Below are positions 21,167-32,917 of a stretch of DNA of 64,000 nt, in pieces (within the stretch, counting starts at the first letter, position 1; every line of letters begins with the position of its first letter). A program made the position numbers and the translations under genes. The notes below the pieces were generated by a model that saw only the letters and a list, made by a program, of their open reading frames with translations, was not told the origin of the DNA and did no database searches. Origin of the DNA: Smallanthus sonchifolius (Eukaryota > Streptophyta > Magnoliopsida > Asterales > Asteraceae); assembly GCA_023525975.1 (NCBI GenBank), contig CM042040.1, forward strand, positions 57,567,486 through 57,631,485. The letters run 5' to 3'.

Positions 21167-24006
21167 ATGGATCTCTTATTTGTAAAAAGACACAATGTCT
21201 GTCCATTCCTCAATGCCAATGATCCAAAAGCTGCAGAGTTCATTCCTGTCTTAAACTTCCTGGCAAACTCCAACATTAGCTTTGCCATCAGCAACAATCT
21301 GCCGGTGTTTGAGACATCTATAAGAGAATTTTGGGAGACTGCAGAAATCATCACAGTTGAAAATGTGGAGCACATTAGAGCAACTGTGCTTTGCCAAGAA
21401 GTCTTATTTTCTGAAGCTATAGTTAGAGAGGTGCTTTAGTTTAATGATAATCCAGATCACCCATTGAATTCCCAATCTTCTATGTTAAAGAATGCTTCAG
21501 AAGATTGGGTCATCCAGATGAATTCAAAAGTGGCCAGATAATCAAGAACTCCTTACCAAGCCACTGGAGATACATAGTGAACGTGTTTATTCACTGCCTA
21601 TCAATCAGAAAAGGAGGGTTTGATTCAGCAAATAGCACTCTGGGCTCAGCAATTTTGGGGATAATCAAGGGAAGAGATTACAATTTTTCTGGCTTCATCT
21701 TCAGACAGTTAAAGGACAATCTAACAGGAGCTGTGAAGGAAAAATTTCTTGCATATCCAAGATTTTTACAAATTATCATCAATCATCTTCATCCTGAGCT
21801 GCAACAAGGTGGGAACACCTTCGTGTTCGACCATATGATTGCCAAAACTCTCAGCTATATGAGAAGTACTAACAAGAGAACCAACAGGGCTATAGCTGAC
21901 GTTCCCCTGTTTGGTCATATTATTGGTGAAGAATAAGAATTTATCCCTGATCTTGAAGAAGAGAACTTATCATCTGAAGAAGAAGAAATGGAAGTTGAGC
22001 AAGATCAAGGTAATGCACCTATTGATGAAGCTGAGATTGAGATAAACGTCCCTAATGTTCAAGAACAAGAACAACCCATCATTGAGCCTGTGATAGAGGC
22101 TCCTTTTGTTGAATAAATACAGATAATTCAAGAGCCAGCAGTTAATGTTGAAGCTGGCATGCATGAAGTTGAGGAGGAAGTTGCAGAATCAAGTGGAACT
22201 CTGGATGCAGGAATTTATGGATCTGACTACTACAAGTCTGACTCGGATGATAGAACAAAGCATCTTGCATCTTCCTCCAAACGACAAGTTGAGTCAGGTT
22301 CTGATTTTGAGGAAGAAGAGCCTAAGGCAAAGAAAATCAAGACTAGATTTGAAGACTTGTCATCCTCATCAGATTCTCTATTAGCTACTCCACAACCATC
22401 TCCACAACCCACTCCACAACCATCTCCACAACAATCACCCATCCATACTACTCCCACATCACCAACTCATGATTCAACCTCTCCTGTACCAAGAGTTAAA
22501 ACTTTAAGCCTTGAACTGAAGAAAATGCAGGATAAGATTCAAGAGAAAGATGAAGAAATTGAAGGATTAAAAACTAATTTGCATGATGTCCAGGAAGAGG
22601 TTAAAGACCTGAAGCTGGAAGTTGGGGGTTTACATACTCAGATTGAGATTCAACAAACTCAACTTGAAACACAACAGAGACTAATCTCACAGCAAAAAGA
22701 AGAATTCAAGGCTTTAGCTAAAGCAGTGGAGCAGCTCAAAGCCTCAATGGTTAAACCTGTGCAAAAACAACCAACTACTTCAACAGCTCAGGGGGAGACC
22801 ACATCTGTAGTTGAACCATCATCTCCTGACCTTGTGACTAATCTAGAATCTACACTAACTATATTTGCTGGCCATACTGAAAAGACAAAAGAGGCAGTTG
22901 AAGTCAAAGTTGAAGAAACAGAACTAAACCTTCCCTCAGCAAGTGAGAGAAGAGATGCAAGGAAGAGAGGGAAAGGGACTGCCACTGAAATAGAAACCGT
23001 GATTCTTGATGAAGAAGACATCCCATCTGATGATGAGCTGAATGCCCTTTTAGATGACATTGAAAACTATGGATATAATGATCTTTATCCAGAAATCCTG
23101 ACCACTGAAGAAAAAGAGACTGAGAGAACTAGATACTTTACGGAAGACGGAGATGAAATTCAAACCTTATCTGACGAAGAAAAAGGTGAAGAAGATGTTC
23201 AGATTAATCTTATCAAAATAGTCACTCCTGAACCAACCACTACAGTCTCCGAATCCAGTCCAGCACAAGATCCACCTTCTGTTGCACCTGAACCTCCAAT
23301 TTCAAGAAAGTCTTGGTTTAGGAAGATCATTCAGGAGGAAACTCCTAAAACATATGAATGGATAGCTGAGCATCAAGAACTAAAGAGGCCTCCAATTGGC
23401 TGGAGGTATGATGCTGAAAGGAAGCTCTTTATTATAAGAAGATATAGAAGGGGAGTTCAGCACTTTAAAAATATGACTGACTTCCAGACCCTTCCTTTCT
23501 ATGACCTCAGGGATTTAGCCAAACTTCCCCTTCAAAACCCTGGGAAGGTCATGATGGCTTATGACTTTGAGAAATTTCTGCATTCTCAAGTCAATAATGA
23601 TTTCAAAGGAATGAAGCCTAGGAAAACTCAAAAGAAAATCTCAAAGACAAGGTTTCATCCTAAGACTAACAAGCCATATGTGTTCTTAAGATACAAGCCT
23701 GCCCAAACTCACAAGACCATCACCATTCCAAAATCTGTACCTGTCCAGCTACAAACTTTCAGAAAGTGGTACTACGTCCCAATCATTGGCAGTGCAGTGA
23801 TAGAGTGTGAGGGAAAGGAAGACATCACTATCTTTGAGCCTATGGAGCTGTTGAAATTTCAGCCTGAAGATCTAGAGATTCTTTTTCAAAATCACATTCA
23901 GGCATACAGTGATGAAGATGAAGCTGATGCTAAGGCCTACCAACGGGTTGTATCTCTCCATGTTAAACCTTTTATACCAAGGACAACTGAAGGACCAGCT
24001 GCTTGA
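21167..24006 (+). pseudogene. SIRE env-like ORF, broken by three stops and a frameshift
   Basis: In SIRE/Maximus elements a second long ORF after pol is called envelope-like; its real role is unproven. Here it starts MDLLFVKRH at 21167. Breaks: TAG at 21437-21439, a frame change between 21440 and 21469, TAA at 21934-21936 and TAA at 22114-22116. Homology-like text continues across all of them. The first part (to about 21,936) is globular, with KGGFDSANSTLGSAI. The rest, open from 22117 to 24006, is acidic, then a Pro/Gln/Ser-rich stretch (PQPSPQPTPQPSPQ) and a long coiled coil at about residues 112-195 counted from the ATG at 22159. After that come acidic segments and a basic C-terminal region. 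I see no clear signal peptide or membrane helix. The LTRs are nearly identical, so the breaks may predate insertion. Confidence 0.8.
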
Positions 24007-24033
24007 TGAAGAGCTGAAGACAGTAATGCAACA

Positions 24034-24047
24034 GCTTAGGGGGAGAT
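24034..24047 (+). promoter_or_regulatory. Polypurine tract of the Copia element
   Basis: GCTTAGGGGGAGAT directly abuts the 3' LTR and is the plus-strand primer site. Confidence 0.85.
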
Positions 24048-24611
24048 TGTAGAGTCATATCTTATGTATAAGCTGTTGTCATTTATTGTATGTTTAAACA
24101 GTTTTAGACTAGTTTACTTTATGTCATTTCATTAAATGTAATTTCAGTTTTCTGTAATTTACTGCTTTATTAGCTAAGTCTGGGCCATCGAAACTACTTA
24201 GTTTCGATTGAGTTTGTTCAATCGAAACTAGTAGTTTCGATAGATGGTAGTTTCGACAGTCTGTGTATCACTTGTAAATGGTCAATCGAAACTAGCAGTT
24301 TTGATTGAACATAGTTTCGATACCTGTCACTACTATAAATAGCCTAGTTTGAGAATGTTTAGGGTGTGAGTAGCGGCTGTAACCCTGAACCTTCTCTTTC
24401 ACATTGTTCTTGAATCAATACAATTTGCAGTTGTTTATTCACTGTGTTCTTACATTTTCATACCATTTGCGTGTTGATTCATAGTGTGGTTAGCCTGTTA
24501 TCTTCACCAACACTGTTTCTATCATCTGCTTCACCACCATACACACAGTTTCCGCCTGTGTGTGTGTGTAATCGATCAAATTAGTTATTTCAAGTGAAAT
24601 CTGGACCTACA
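24048..24611 (+). repeat. 3' LTR of the Copia element (564 bp)
   Basis: It matches the 5' LTR except for two substitutions (TTGAG for TTGAT near 24210, TTAGTTAT for TTAGTGAT near 24583) and 16 extra bases near 24305. Its TATA box is at 24334-24341. AAAAG follows at 24612-24616. Confidence 0.95.
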
Positions 24612-27216
24612 AAAAGCGAGGACCTAAGTTGAAATTTGAAAACATTTTCATTTGAAAGATGTGTCCTAAAATCATAGGAGAGAAATTTTGAATTTATTTA
24701 TGTGTTTTACGATTCTTAACCAATTAAAGTTGTACACTACCAGGAAGAGGAACAAGTTGCGAATCATAGTTGACTCTGCTCTCTTGAAGATCCGCTTGGG
24801 ATTGCATTATCTTTAAGGGACCTATGAGCATGACGTCCTCACATTTGGCAAATTCCTAAAGTTTTACTTGATCCTCTCCTATTTTCTAACGTTTACTTTA
24901 TGAGAATCAAACCCCATGCTAAATTGACAATGATATTACATCAAAGTCTACCCATTTTGTGGGTTAGCAAACTCATAATCATTTTCGGGAGACACTATTT
25001 TTATGAGATTATTTCCACAATGTGACTGTTTATTTCCGCATCTAGCTGAATAGCGGATTACTTCCGAATCATTTCAATACACATCAAGAAAGATGCAGAC
25101 GTCTAATGTTATCCTATCAAATTTGGCCGACTCGATGTGAGGAGTAGACCATATTTTTTATATGGACTTCTTGTTAAAATTTCAGAATTCCATTTCTGAC
25201 CGTTAACCAAATTCGATTTTTGGTGGTAGTCAATTTAATGTCCAAATATGGAACTTGCACCTAGTCTTTTAACTAATCTACTTGACTAGATCGTTCTGGA
25301 TCTTTAGTCACTTTCTATATCTAGATCTTGTGGAGATTTGATTTTTAGTATAACTTATTGCTAACCTTGGGCAATATGTATGCGAACCTTTAGTTGAAAA
25401 TCATCAAACATGGTTATATTATATCGAGACTAACACGCGAGTTAGTACCGAATCCTAATGCTTTGTGGTTAGGTTACATAGCATCGGGTCATCGCTGACA
25501 TCTATTTTATGATGATGACTCATTTGCTATAACACTTCATAGGATTGAGTAAATTTGACTCTTAGCAAATTTATATCGACAGAATCCTAGTATAAACTTC
25601 TATGTTTGTTAATCTTCGGTTTAACGACTCGAGTTTGGTACAATCATATTGGTACTCATTATATACTTGCTTTGTAAACCTTTAAGCTCGGATTACTCGT
25701 TATTAATTCACTCTCTAATGGCTAATCATCACTCTTCAATTCTAGTACAAGAAGTGTGAATCTCGTCCTTTTGTTATGGTGATTTTCAAAATTCCCTTCT
25801 ATCTACTTATACGGTTATGTTGTATACACACCAACCATGTTGTGTCGCCTTATAACGCAACAACGTACTGACCATTATGAGTAATTACTATTACTAACAA
25901 TAAGTACATACAACAACCTGAGATTCCACAAAGGGATGTGGGAACAAATTTCAATAGATTTCATTACTAGGCCTGCCTAGAACATTGGGCGGCTATGATT
26001 CATTTTGGGACATTGTTAATCAATTAACGAGCTCTGCGCATTTTCTACTTATCTGAGAGGAGTTCTAGATAGAAAAGCTAGCTCGACTGTATAGTAGTGA
26101 AATTGTAACAAGCATGGAGTGCCTGTTTCCTTTATCTTCGATACGGATAGTCGTTTTACATCCCATTTTCGGCAGACACTATAGAAAGCTTTGAGAACGC
26201 GCTTAGATATGAGCAGCGCTTACTATTCTCAAACTGACGGTCTAAGTGAACGAATTATTCATACCTTGGAGGATATGCTCAGGGCTTGTGTGATAGAATT
26301 TGATGGTAATTTGGATACTCTTTTACCTTTGGTCAAATTTCCTTACTCTAACAGTTATCACACTAGCATTAAATGAGCGCCATTAGAAGCTCTGTTTTGA
26401 CACAAAGGTTGATCACCATTTTGTTGTGTTGAGGTTGGTAATAATCATTTGATTGGTCTTGTTGTGTACAAACTGAAACTACCTCAGGAGCTTAATGGTA
26501 TATACGATGCTTATCGTATATCGACTCTCAAAAGTTGTTTAGCCGACGAATCCGTAATTATACCACCTAAGGAAGTTCGTATTGACGAAAAGTTTCATTT
26601 TAACGAGGTGTTATCTATCTGTATTCTAAGAACATGATATGATCATCCTTCATAACCTATAGTATTTGTTATCGCTGTGACGCGTTTTTATTTCAATGAG
26701 TCGTGGTGATTCTACCGATTCTTTGAACCTTAATAGCAACTCTCCTGTTAAAATTTTATGGTTACTATTTATAATAGTATTCCTTAATGGAAACAAACCG
26801 AATGATACTTTTCCTTGCTTATAAAAGGATACTAAATCACCGGGATTTTGTAACATAACATCATTCTAGATTTGTACCAACTTTGTATACCTGTGTAGAT
26901 CAATCCTTTGGCGAATTTCTTAATATTCCGAATAACATCAACAGTGTACCGTTTGACTGATTCAGTAAATCAATGATTTATAGATTCTTTGGAATTCGAA
27001 GGATTTTTCTCTCATTATTATTCAATTTGCTTTTGAGCCTAACTAGATGTAACCTACTCTCGGTTATTCTTAGATCTCGATTTGTCAAATCTCCATGCTA
27101 TATCTAGAAAACTAGATTTCCCTTGATGATCATACATGAATCAAGTTACGAAAAAGAACTTGTCAACTATTATACCAGTTGAATTTCGGGACGAAATTCT
27201 GTTAACTGGGGGAGAA
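24612..27216 (+). mobile_element. Right arm of the old Gypsy element (decayed integrase to polypurine tract)
   Basis: From 24,612 to 25,920 I see no readable motif. From 25,921 the text follows chromovirus integrase: QQPEIP, then a decayed catalytic core, then SERIIHTLEDMLRACVIEFDGN and SNSYHTSI in the only open piece (26,191-26,376). A tail fragment at 26,449-26,637 reads KLKLPQELNG then KSCLADESVIIP, as in the C-terminus of the young chromovirus. Stops and frameshifts are dense. Near the end stand the TTTCGGGACGAAAT box (27,184) and a purine tract (GGGGGAGAA, about 27,208-27,216). The element is clearly dead. Confidence 0.75.
25921..26637 (+). pseudogene. Decayed Gypsy integrase and chromodomain-type tail
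   Basis: This is the readable core of the old element. The order of motifs matches the integrase of the younger element: the segment before the first catalytic Asp, the D-to-E core with LSERIIHTLEDM, the SYHTSI block, and the LP(Q/E)EL and CLADES blocks. Several frames must be combined to follow it, and the first two catalytic regions are poorly preserved. No product is expected. Confidence 0.75.
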
Positions 27217-29836
27217 TGTGACAACCGTGACTTTTACGAACAACACCTGTGTTCGACGAGTTCGTATAATAATAGTATTATTATTATGTTGAGATATACT
27301 TTCATACGAAATGAACTCGTTAGTGAACGGAAGATAATAGCAAGATTTATTTTGGTGTTATAATGTCAAAAAGTTGATCAAGTTCAGGTCTATACGTGTT
27401 AACACCTGAGTCGTGCAGTTTCGTAAATTTTAATTTAAACCCGAAAGGATATATATTTACGAGACGCAAGGACTCGAGGGAAAATAATAAATTAAATAAA
27501 GTTATTTTTGGATAAAATAACGCCTCTATTTTTTTTATCGGGTTCGTTTAAGCGAGAAACCGGCACGCGATCGGAGACCACGAGGTATATAAATACCCCA
27601 CTACCCTCTTTTTCTCTCATTTGATCAATTCATTGAGAGAAGTTAGAGAGAGAGAGGAGAGGGCTGGAGAGAATTCAGGTGGTGGTGGTGGTCCGGTGGC
27701 GGTCCGGCGGTGGTCCGGTGGTGGCCGACGGAAATTCAGGTGGTGGTGGTGGCCGAAGGTGGTCGGAGATGCGGTTTTTCACCTGGAACCATTTCTCGAC
27801 GCTACGAACGCAATGGTAAGCTCAGATTTCTCTAAATCATTGCTTAAATTCATGAAAAAAAATTTTAAAATCTGTCCAGAAAGTTTTATGCATGCGCAAT
27901 TTTAAAGATCGGACGATCCCCGGAAATCTGACCGTTAGAAATGCATGAATTTTGGATATGATGTTGTCAACACATAGACGCAAAACCCTACCGGAGGAAT
28001 TTTTTATCAGAGCTCTCTAGGTATGCTTTTCATACCCTCGAATGTGACTGATCAGATTTTCGGATTTGAAAAACTGGGTCTCAAAGAATCGTCGATCCTC
28101 GGAGATCCGACCGTTGGATCGTGACGATTTTTGGACAGTAGTTTCTTAGCACAAATATGAATGTTTTCACTGGGAACGATATTTAGGGTTTGTATACTTC
28201 TGGATAAAATCAAGACTTGAAACTTGGTATGGGATCTTATATTGACTTAAAACTAATATGGTAAATATTTGGTGAAGTTTTAATGTGTTTAACTATTTTT
28301 CCCGAATTTGTAAAGTTTTAACAATATTAAATTCATATTAAATAATCTGGATATTGGACAAATATGAAAATTGGTCAGAAATTTTTATTTATATATATGA
28401 TCATTTGGTATAAATTTCAAGCAGTAACTTTATGTCTAAGTATGATTTTGGAATTATGGTCCATTTAAATTTTATAAAAAATTATTAATTTTGGAAATTT
28501 TTATATAAAATTGATTTTATAAAAATTCTAAAGGATTTTGGATAGAAGTATAACCCCATTTAAAACATAAAATTTTACTTTTAATTTGGGTGATAAAATC
28601 ACACTAAAACCCTAATTTCGGATGAATCGGATTTTTAAACCGTAAACCTTATTTTACGCGCATAATCGCGTTTTTTGTCAAACGAAATTGTGACTTTAGA
28701 TTTTATCATATATGATATTATAAATACTGATATTCATTAATAAAATCTAAAACTTAAGGTTTCAAAGTCACGAATTTATATAAAAACCGGTTTTACAACT
28801 TTTGATCGGTTCGTACGTGTGTGCACGGGTTTTGGGTATGCAACCGACTACATAGCCACTTTTGAGTAGTAGACTCAGTTTTATACTTTAGGCGTCCTAA
28901 ATGCTAATTTTTTTATGTCTACTTGGTTAGTATGACTCGGTTAGGACACCTGTTTTTACGGTTTTTGCGGATTTAGCCGTACATTGGTAGCACCGAGTTG
29001 CTAGCCACACTTTGCTTGCATTTGGCTGCTGGCCTTTGATAGAATTTGGATGTTAACCGTACTTTGCGGTTTTTGTTGACTATGTCACACTTATCACCGA
29101 CGTTGTTCAAGTGAGTTTCGCGGCCCCACTTTTCAATTTTTACTGTTTTACGAGGGAAAAGCTGTTTCACTCTACACGTTGTTACTTGGGATTAGGGTTA
29201 CCTGGGTTTACTTATGGATGTATTAAGTCCCCACTTTAACGCAATCAATTAGCTTGGATAGCCGGTGGGAATTATGAATAGTACTATTTGGGTTAACACA
29301 CCCGCCCAGGGTTGGTCGCGCCAACCAGACTTGTAGGGTCATTTGGGCGCATAATTAGCCATAGTAGGTGTTCACATTCGACACCTAGATACAGGGGCAA
29401 CAACTAGTCTGACGGTTTTGAGTGTGGCTCAGGATAATTATATCTTAACACGTGTACTTGATCATTTGCGGATGGTTACTATTACATTTTGAAATTTATT
29501 TACTTACTTTTTATAGAGTCGCAAAACCTGCGTGCTCACCAACTATTTTTATAGTTGACCCGTTTTCGAAACATGCTTTTCAGGTAAACAGTTATAGGGA
29601 TAACGAGCTTTAAACGGCTTGCTTTTGGAAAGAGTTATTATTATGTACTTTTGGTTGTAGTTGGGCATTTTAGACCCTTTGTATTGATTCAGGTTTTTCA
29701 TGTATTCGTACATTCGTTAGAAGCATGTAGTATGGTTCAATGTAATGCATAATTTTCCTTTTAGTTTCTCTTGTACTTGTGTTCAATGCGATATACCGGT
29801 TTCACTCCGTGTTTCCGCCTTCGGCGGGGTGTGACA
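27217..29836 (+). repeat. 3' LTR of the old Gypsy element (2,620 bp)
   Basis: It runs from TGTGACAACCG to GGGTGTGACA and begins right after a polypurine tract. A TATA box, TATATAAATA, is near 27,585; ATG|GTAAGC at 27,816 and GTGAGT at 29,111 look like splice donors; a hairpin and TTTTCAGGT at 29,535-29,585 look like an acceptor. A purine and GGT-rich leader lies at about 27,640-27,770. The Gly/Trp-rich open frame at 27,621-27,905 is a product of that low-complexity DNA. Confidence 0.85.
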
Positions 29837-32297
29837 GTAAGTAAAAAGGGGGCCGCGAAACTCACCTGGACAATGCGGGCGAGTGATGCGACACAGTCGA
29901 CAAAAACCGATAAAATCCGAGTCCTAACAGGGTCCTACTAGTCAAGTGGACACAAACAATGCATTTAGGACTCCTACATGTTGTGACCAAGTCAACAAAA
30001 CAAAAAGTGGCTATGTAATCGGTTGCATACCCAAACCCGTTGTTAGAAATTGTAAAACGACTTGTATAAAAATTTGTGACCTTAAAACCTTAATTTTTAG
30101 ATTTTAATAAAGAACATCAGTAGTTATAAAGTCATATATAATAAAATCTCAAGTCAAGGTTTCGTTTGATCAAAAACGCGGTTACGCGTGTAAGGTTCGG
30201 TTTACGGTTTGAAAATCCGATACATCCGAAATAGGGTTTTAGTGTGATATTAGCACCCAATTTAAAAGTCCAAATTTATGTTTTTAATGTGATCATACTT
30301 CTGTCCAAAATCCCCTAAAACGTTTTATAAAAACAATTTTATACAAAAATTCCCAAAAATAGTAACTTTTTATAACGTTTTAACGGACCAAAATTTTAAA
30401 ACCATACTTAGACATAAATTTACTGCTTGAAACTTCCACAAATTGATAATATACATAAATAATAATTTCTGACCAATTTTCATAATTTTTCAATATCCAG
30501 ATTATTTATTATGAATATAATATTGTTAAAATTTAACAAATTCTGGAAAAATAGTTAAACTTGTCAAAACTTTACCAAATTTTTACCAGATTAGTGATAG
30601 TTCCATATGATATTTCATTAAAAGTTTCAAGTCCTAATGTTGTCCAGAAGTATATGATCCCAAATTCAATCGTTAAAATTTCATAAATACCAAACACCTA
30701 CTTAGACAACTCCAAATTTCACGAATTTTGGACAAGAATCATGTTTTATAATAAACTAGTTACTGACCAAATTCCAGATTTTTCCAATACTCATAGGTGT
30801 TTTTCCCAATTTTCATGTATTAAACTTGTAGTAATTTTAATAAATAATCTATAAAGAGTTTGGTTATCAAAATTTTCAGATCAAACTTTTTGTATAAATA
30901 CTACTGTTTATAAATAAATTTTGGTGTTAAATCACATTTTAAGAAAAAAATTCATCAAAATAATTGTTGTATAAAAATAAATATATTAGTTTCATTATTT
31001 GTTTCACGTGAAACAGGGTTGGGTGTATAACCTAATAACCACTAAAAATACCAAATATCTCAATACTAAATATTTTCCGGTTCAATTCCCAAACAATGAC
31101 TTATAAAACTATTCTAACATAAAATTAAAAGTTAACGGGTAAAGTTTATACCTTCCGTATAAATGGTTCGCGTACGTGGAACCTCCCGTATCACATGCAA
31201 TACGAACCAAAAACACCATTAGGATCGTTTTTATCTCTCGAGCATTCCCACATGCTCAAAATTGACATGCAATGCCATTTCGATGGCCATGCAACCCGAT
31301 CAATTTTCTGTTTTCGATCCTAGAAACTGTTACAATATGTTCGTATTCAAAAATATACTTCCCAAATCTGATCGGAATTTTCTTTGGTGAAAATATTCAT
31401 ATATGTGCTAAGAAATTAATGTCCAAAAATCGTCACGATCCAACGGTCGGATCTCCGGGGATCGACGATTCTTTGAGACCCAGTTTTTCAAATCCGAAAA
31501 TCCGATCAGTAACATTCGAGGGTATGAAACGAATACCTAGAGAGGTCTGATCAAAAATTCCTCCTGTAGGGTTTTGCGCCTATGTGTTGACAAGATCAAA
31601 TCCAAAATTCATGCATTTCTAACGGTCGGATTTCCGGGGATCGTCCGATCTTTAAGACTGCGCATGCATAAAACTTTCTGGACAGAATTTAAAATCTCTT
31701 TTTAACGAATTTAAACAAGGATTTAGACAAATCTGAGCTTACCATTGCATTCGTAGCGTCGAGAAATGGTTCTAGAGGAAAAACGGGCTTCGGCCGCCAC
31801 CGGCCATCGCGCCGAACCACCGTTGACCGCCACGCACCACCGCCGGACCACCACCACTTCGCCGGAATCTTCTCCAGACCTCTCCACTCTCTCTCTAACT
31901 TTTGCTGATTTTTTTACAAAATGAGAAAGTGGATGAAGATGGGGTATTTATAGCCCCTGTGGTCTCCGATCGGGTGTCGGTTTTTCGCTTAAACGAACCC
32001 GATAAAAATAGTGGCGTTAGAATTTAATATTTTCTCTCGAGTCCTTACGTCTCGTAAATATATATCCTTTCGGATTTAAATTAAATTTTACGAAACTGCT
32101 CGACTCGGGTGTTAACACGTATAGACCTGAACTTGATCAACTTTTTGACATTATAACACCAAAATAAATCTTGCTATTATCTTCCGTTCACTAACGAGTT
32201 CCTTTCGTATGAAAGTATATTTCAACATAATAATAATACTATTATTGTACGAACTCGTCGAACACAAGTGTTGACCGTAAAAGTGACGGTTGTCACA
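29837..32297 (-). repeat. Inverted partial LTR of the same Gypsy family
   Basis: Read on the minus strand from 32297, it starts TGTGACAACCGTCAC and follows the neighbouring LTR (27,217 to about 29,110) closely at first, more loosely later. It stops at 29,837, exactly where the plus-strand LTR ends, so its last ~0.7 kb is missing. The simplest reading is that the old Gypsy element inserted into this LTR. The rest of it would then lie upstream of that element's 5' LTR, outside the window, next to a GTAAG duplication. The pair makes a roughly 2-kb inverted repeat around a ~0.75-kb loop. Confidence 0.85.
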
Positions 32298-32689
32298 AGA
32301 AGGACTGAGGTGATAGCGGTCTTCAACAGCGTGATATCCAGACATAGATGAAAAAGGGTGGGGATTTGTGAAACCTAGAAGGGGATGGTTTGACTGGGTT
32401 TCAGATCCCTCTGGTCTATTTACTCTAGATCATTCAAAATCAAACCCTAATTTCACATGAGTTTTTTTTTCGCCGGCTAACGGTCAAATGTAATTAGGGA
32501 TTCATACGATTTTCGCTGGACGGAAGTAGTTTAGGGCATGATGACTTCCCTGGTAAGTTAGATGCCATCAATTTCGTTCGGGATCCATGTCTGGTGTTGA
32601 GCACGGATCCGAAGCCTCGTCTCCATGAGAGATTTGCCGATGCCGTCACTCAGCTCGGCCTAACAGTTGCGAATCTCTATTTTTGACTT
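32298..32689. other. Unassigned stretch
   Basis: There is no gene I can support. It may be the interior of the partial Mutator-like element that ends near 32,881, split by the Gypsy layer to its left. Confidence 0.3.
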
Positions 32690-32881
32690 TTAGGGGTAAA
32701 AAGACTAAAATACCCTCATGTGCGGTGCACATGAGGTGAGTTAACTGAAAAACTTAACACCGGTTAAATAAAGGACAAAAAACAAGGGAATTTTTCAAAT
32801 AAAGGACAATAAGTGAAAGTCAAAACTTTAAAGGACCCATTCCGTAATTTAAGTTAACATAAAGGACAAAAATTGTAATTT
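32690..32881 (+). mobile_element. Partial Mutator-like element (right end only)
   Basis: This segment repeats the right terminal ~190 bases of the complete element at 32,918-34,139, in the same direction: ACTAAAATACCCTCATGTGC, then TAAAGGACAA blocks, ending AAAATTGTAATTTAGT. The left end is not found nearby. Confidence 0.65.
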
Positions 32882-32917
32882 AGTGAAAAGATTTTGAGCC
32901 CAAAATTTTTTCATATA

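Larger units (their letters stand above)
2053..24611 (+). mobile_element. Complete young SIRE/Maximus-type Copia retrotransposon (nested host)
   Basis: The element runs from TG at 2053 to CA at 24611 and is flanked by the perfect 5-bp duplication AAAAG. Its parts in order are: LTR, tRNA-Met-type primer-binding site, gag with a zinc knuckle, pol in the Copia order (protease, integrase, reverse transcriptase, RNase H), a long non-coding spacer, an env-like ORF with a coiled coil, a polypurine tract and the second LTR. The env-like ORF after pol and the long gag extension are hallmarks of the SIRE/Maximus lineage. By eye the LTRs differ by two substitutions and one 16-base indel, so insertion was recent. 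About 9.9 kb of its length is a Gypsy element inserted in its leader. Confidence 0.95.

Noticed and set aside
27621..27905. Gly/Trp-rich small protein
   Set aside because: It is encoded by GGT-repeat low-complexity DNA in an LTR leader, with no family match and no conservation in the inverted LTR.
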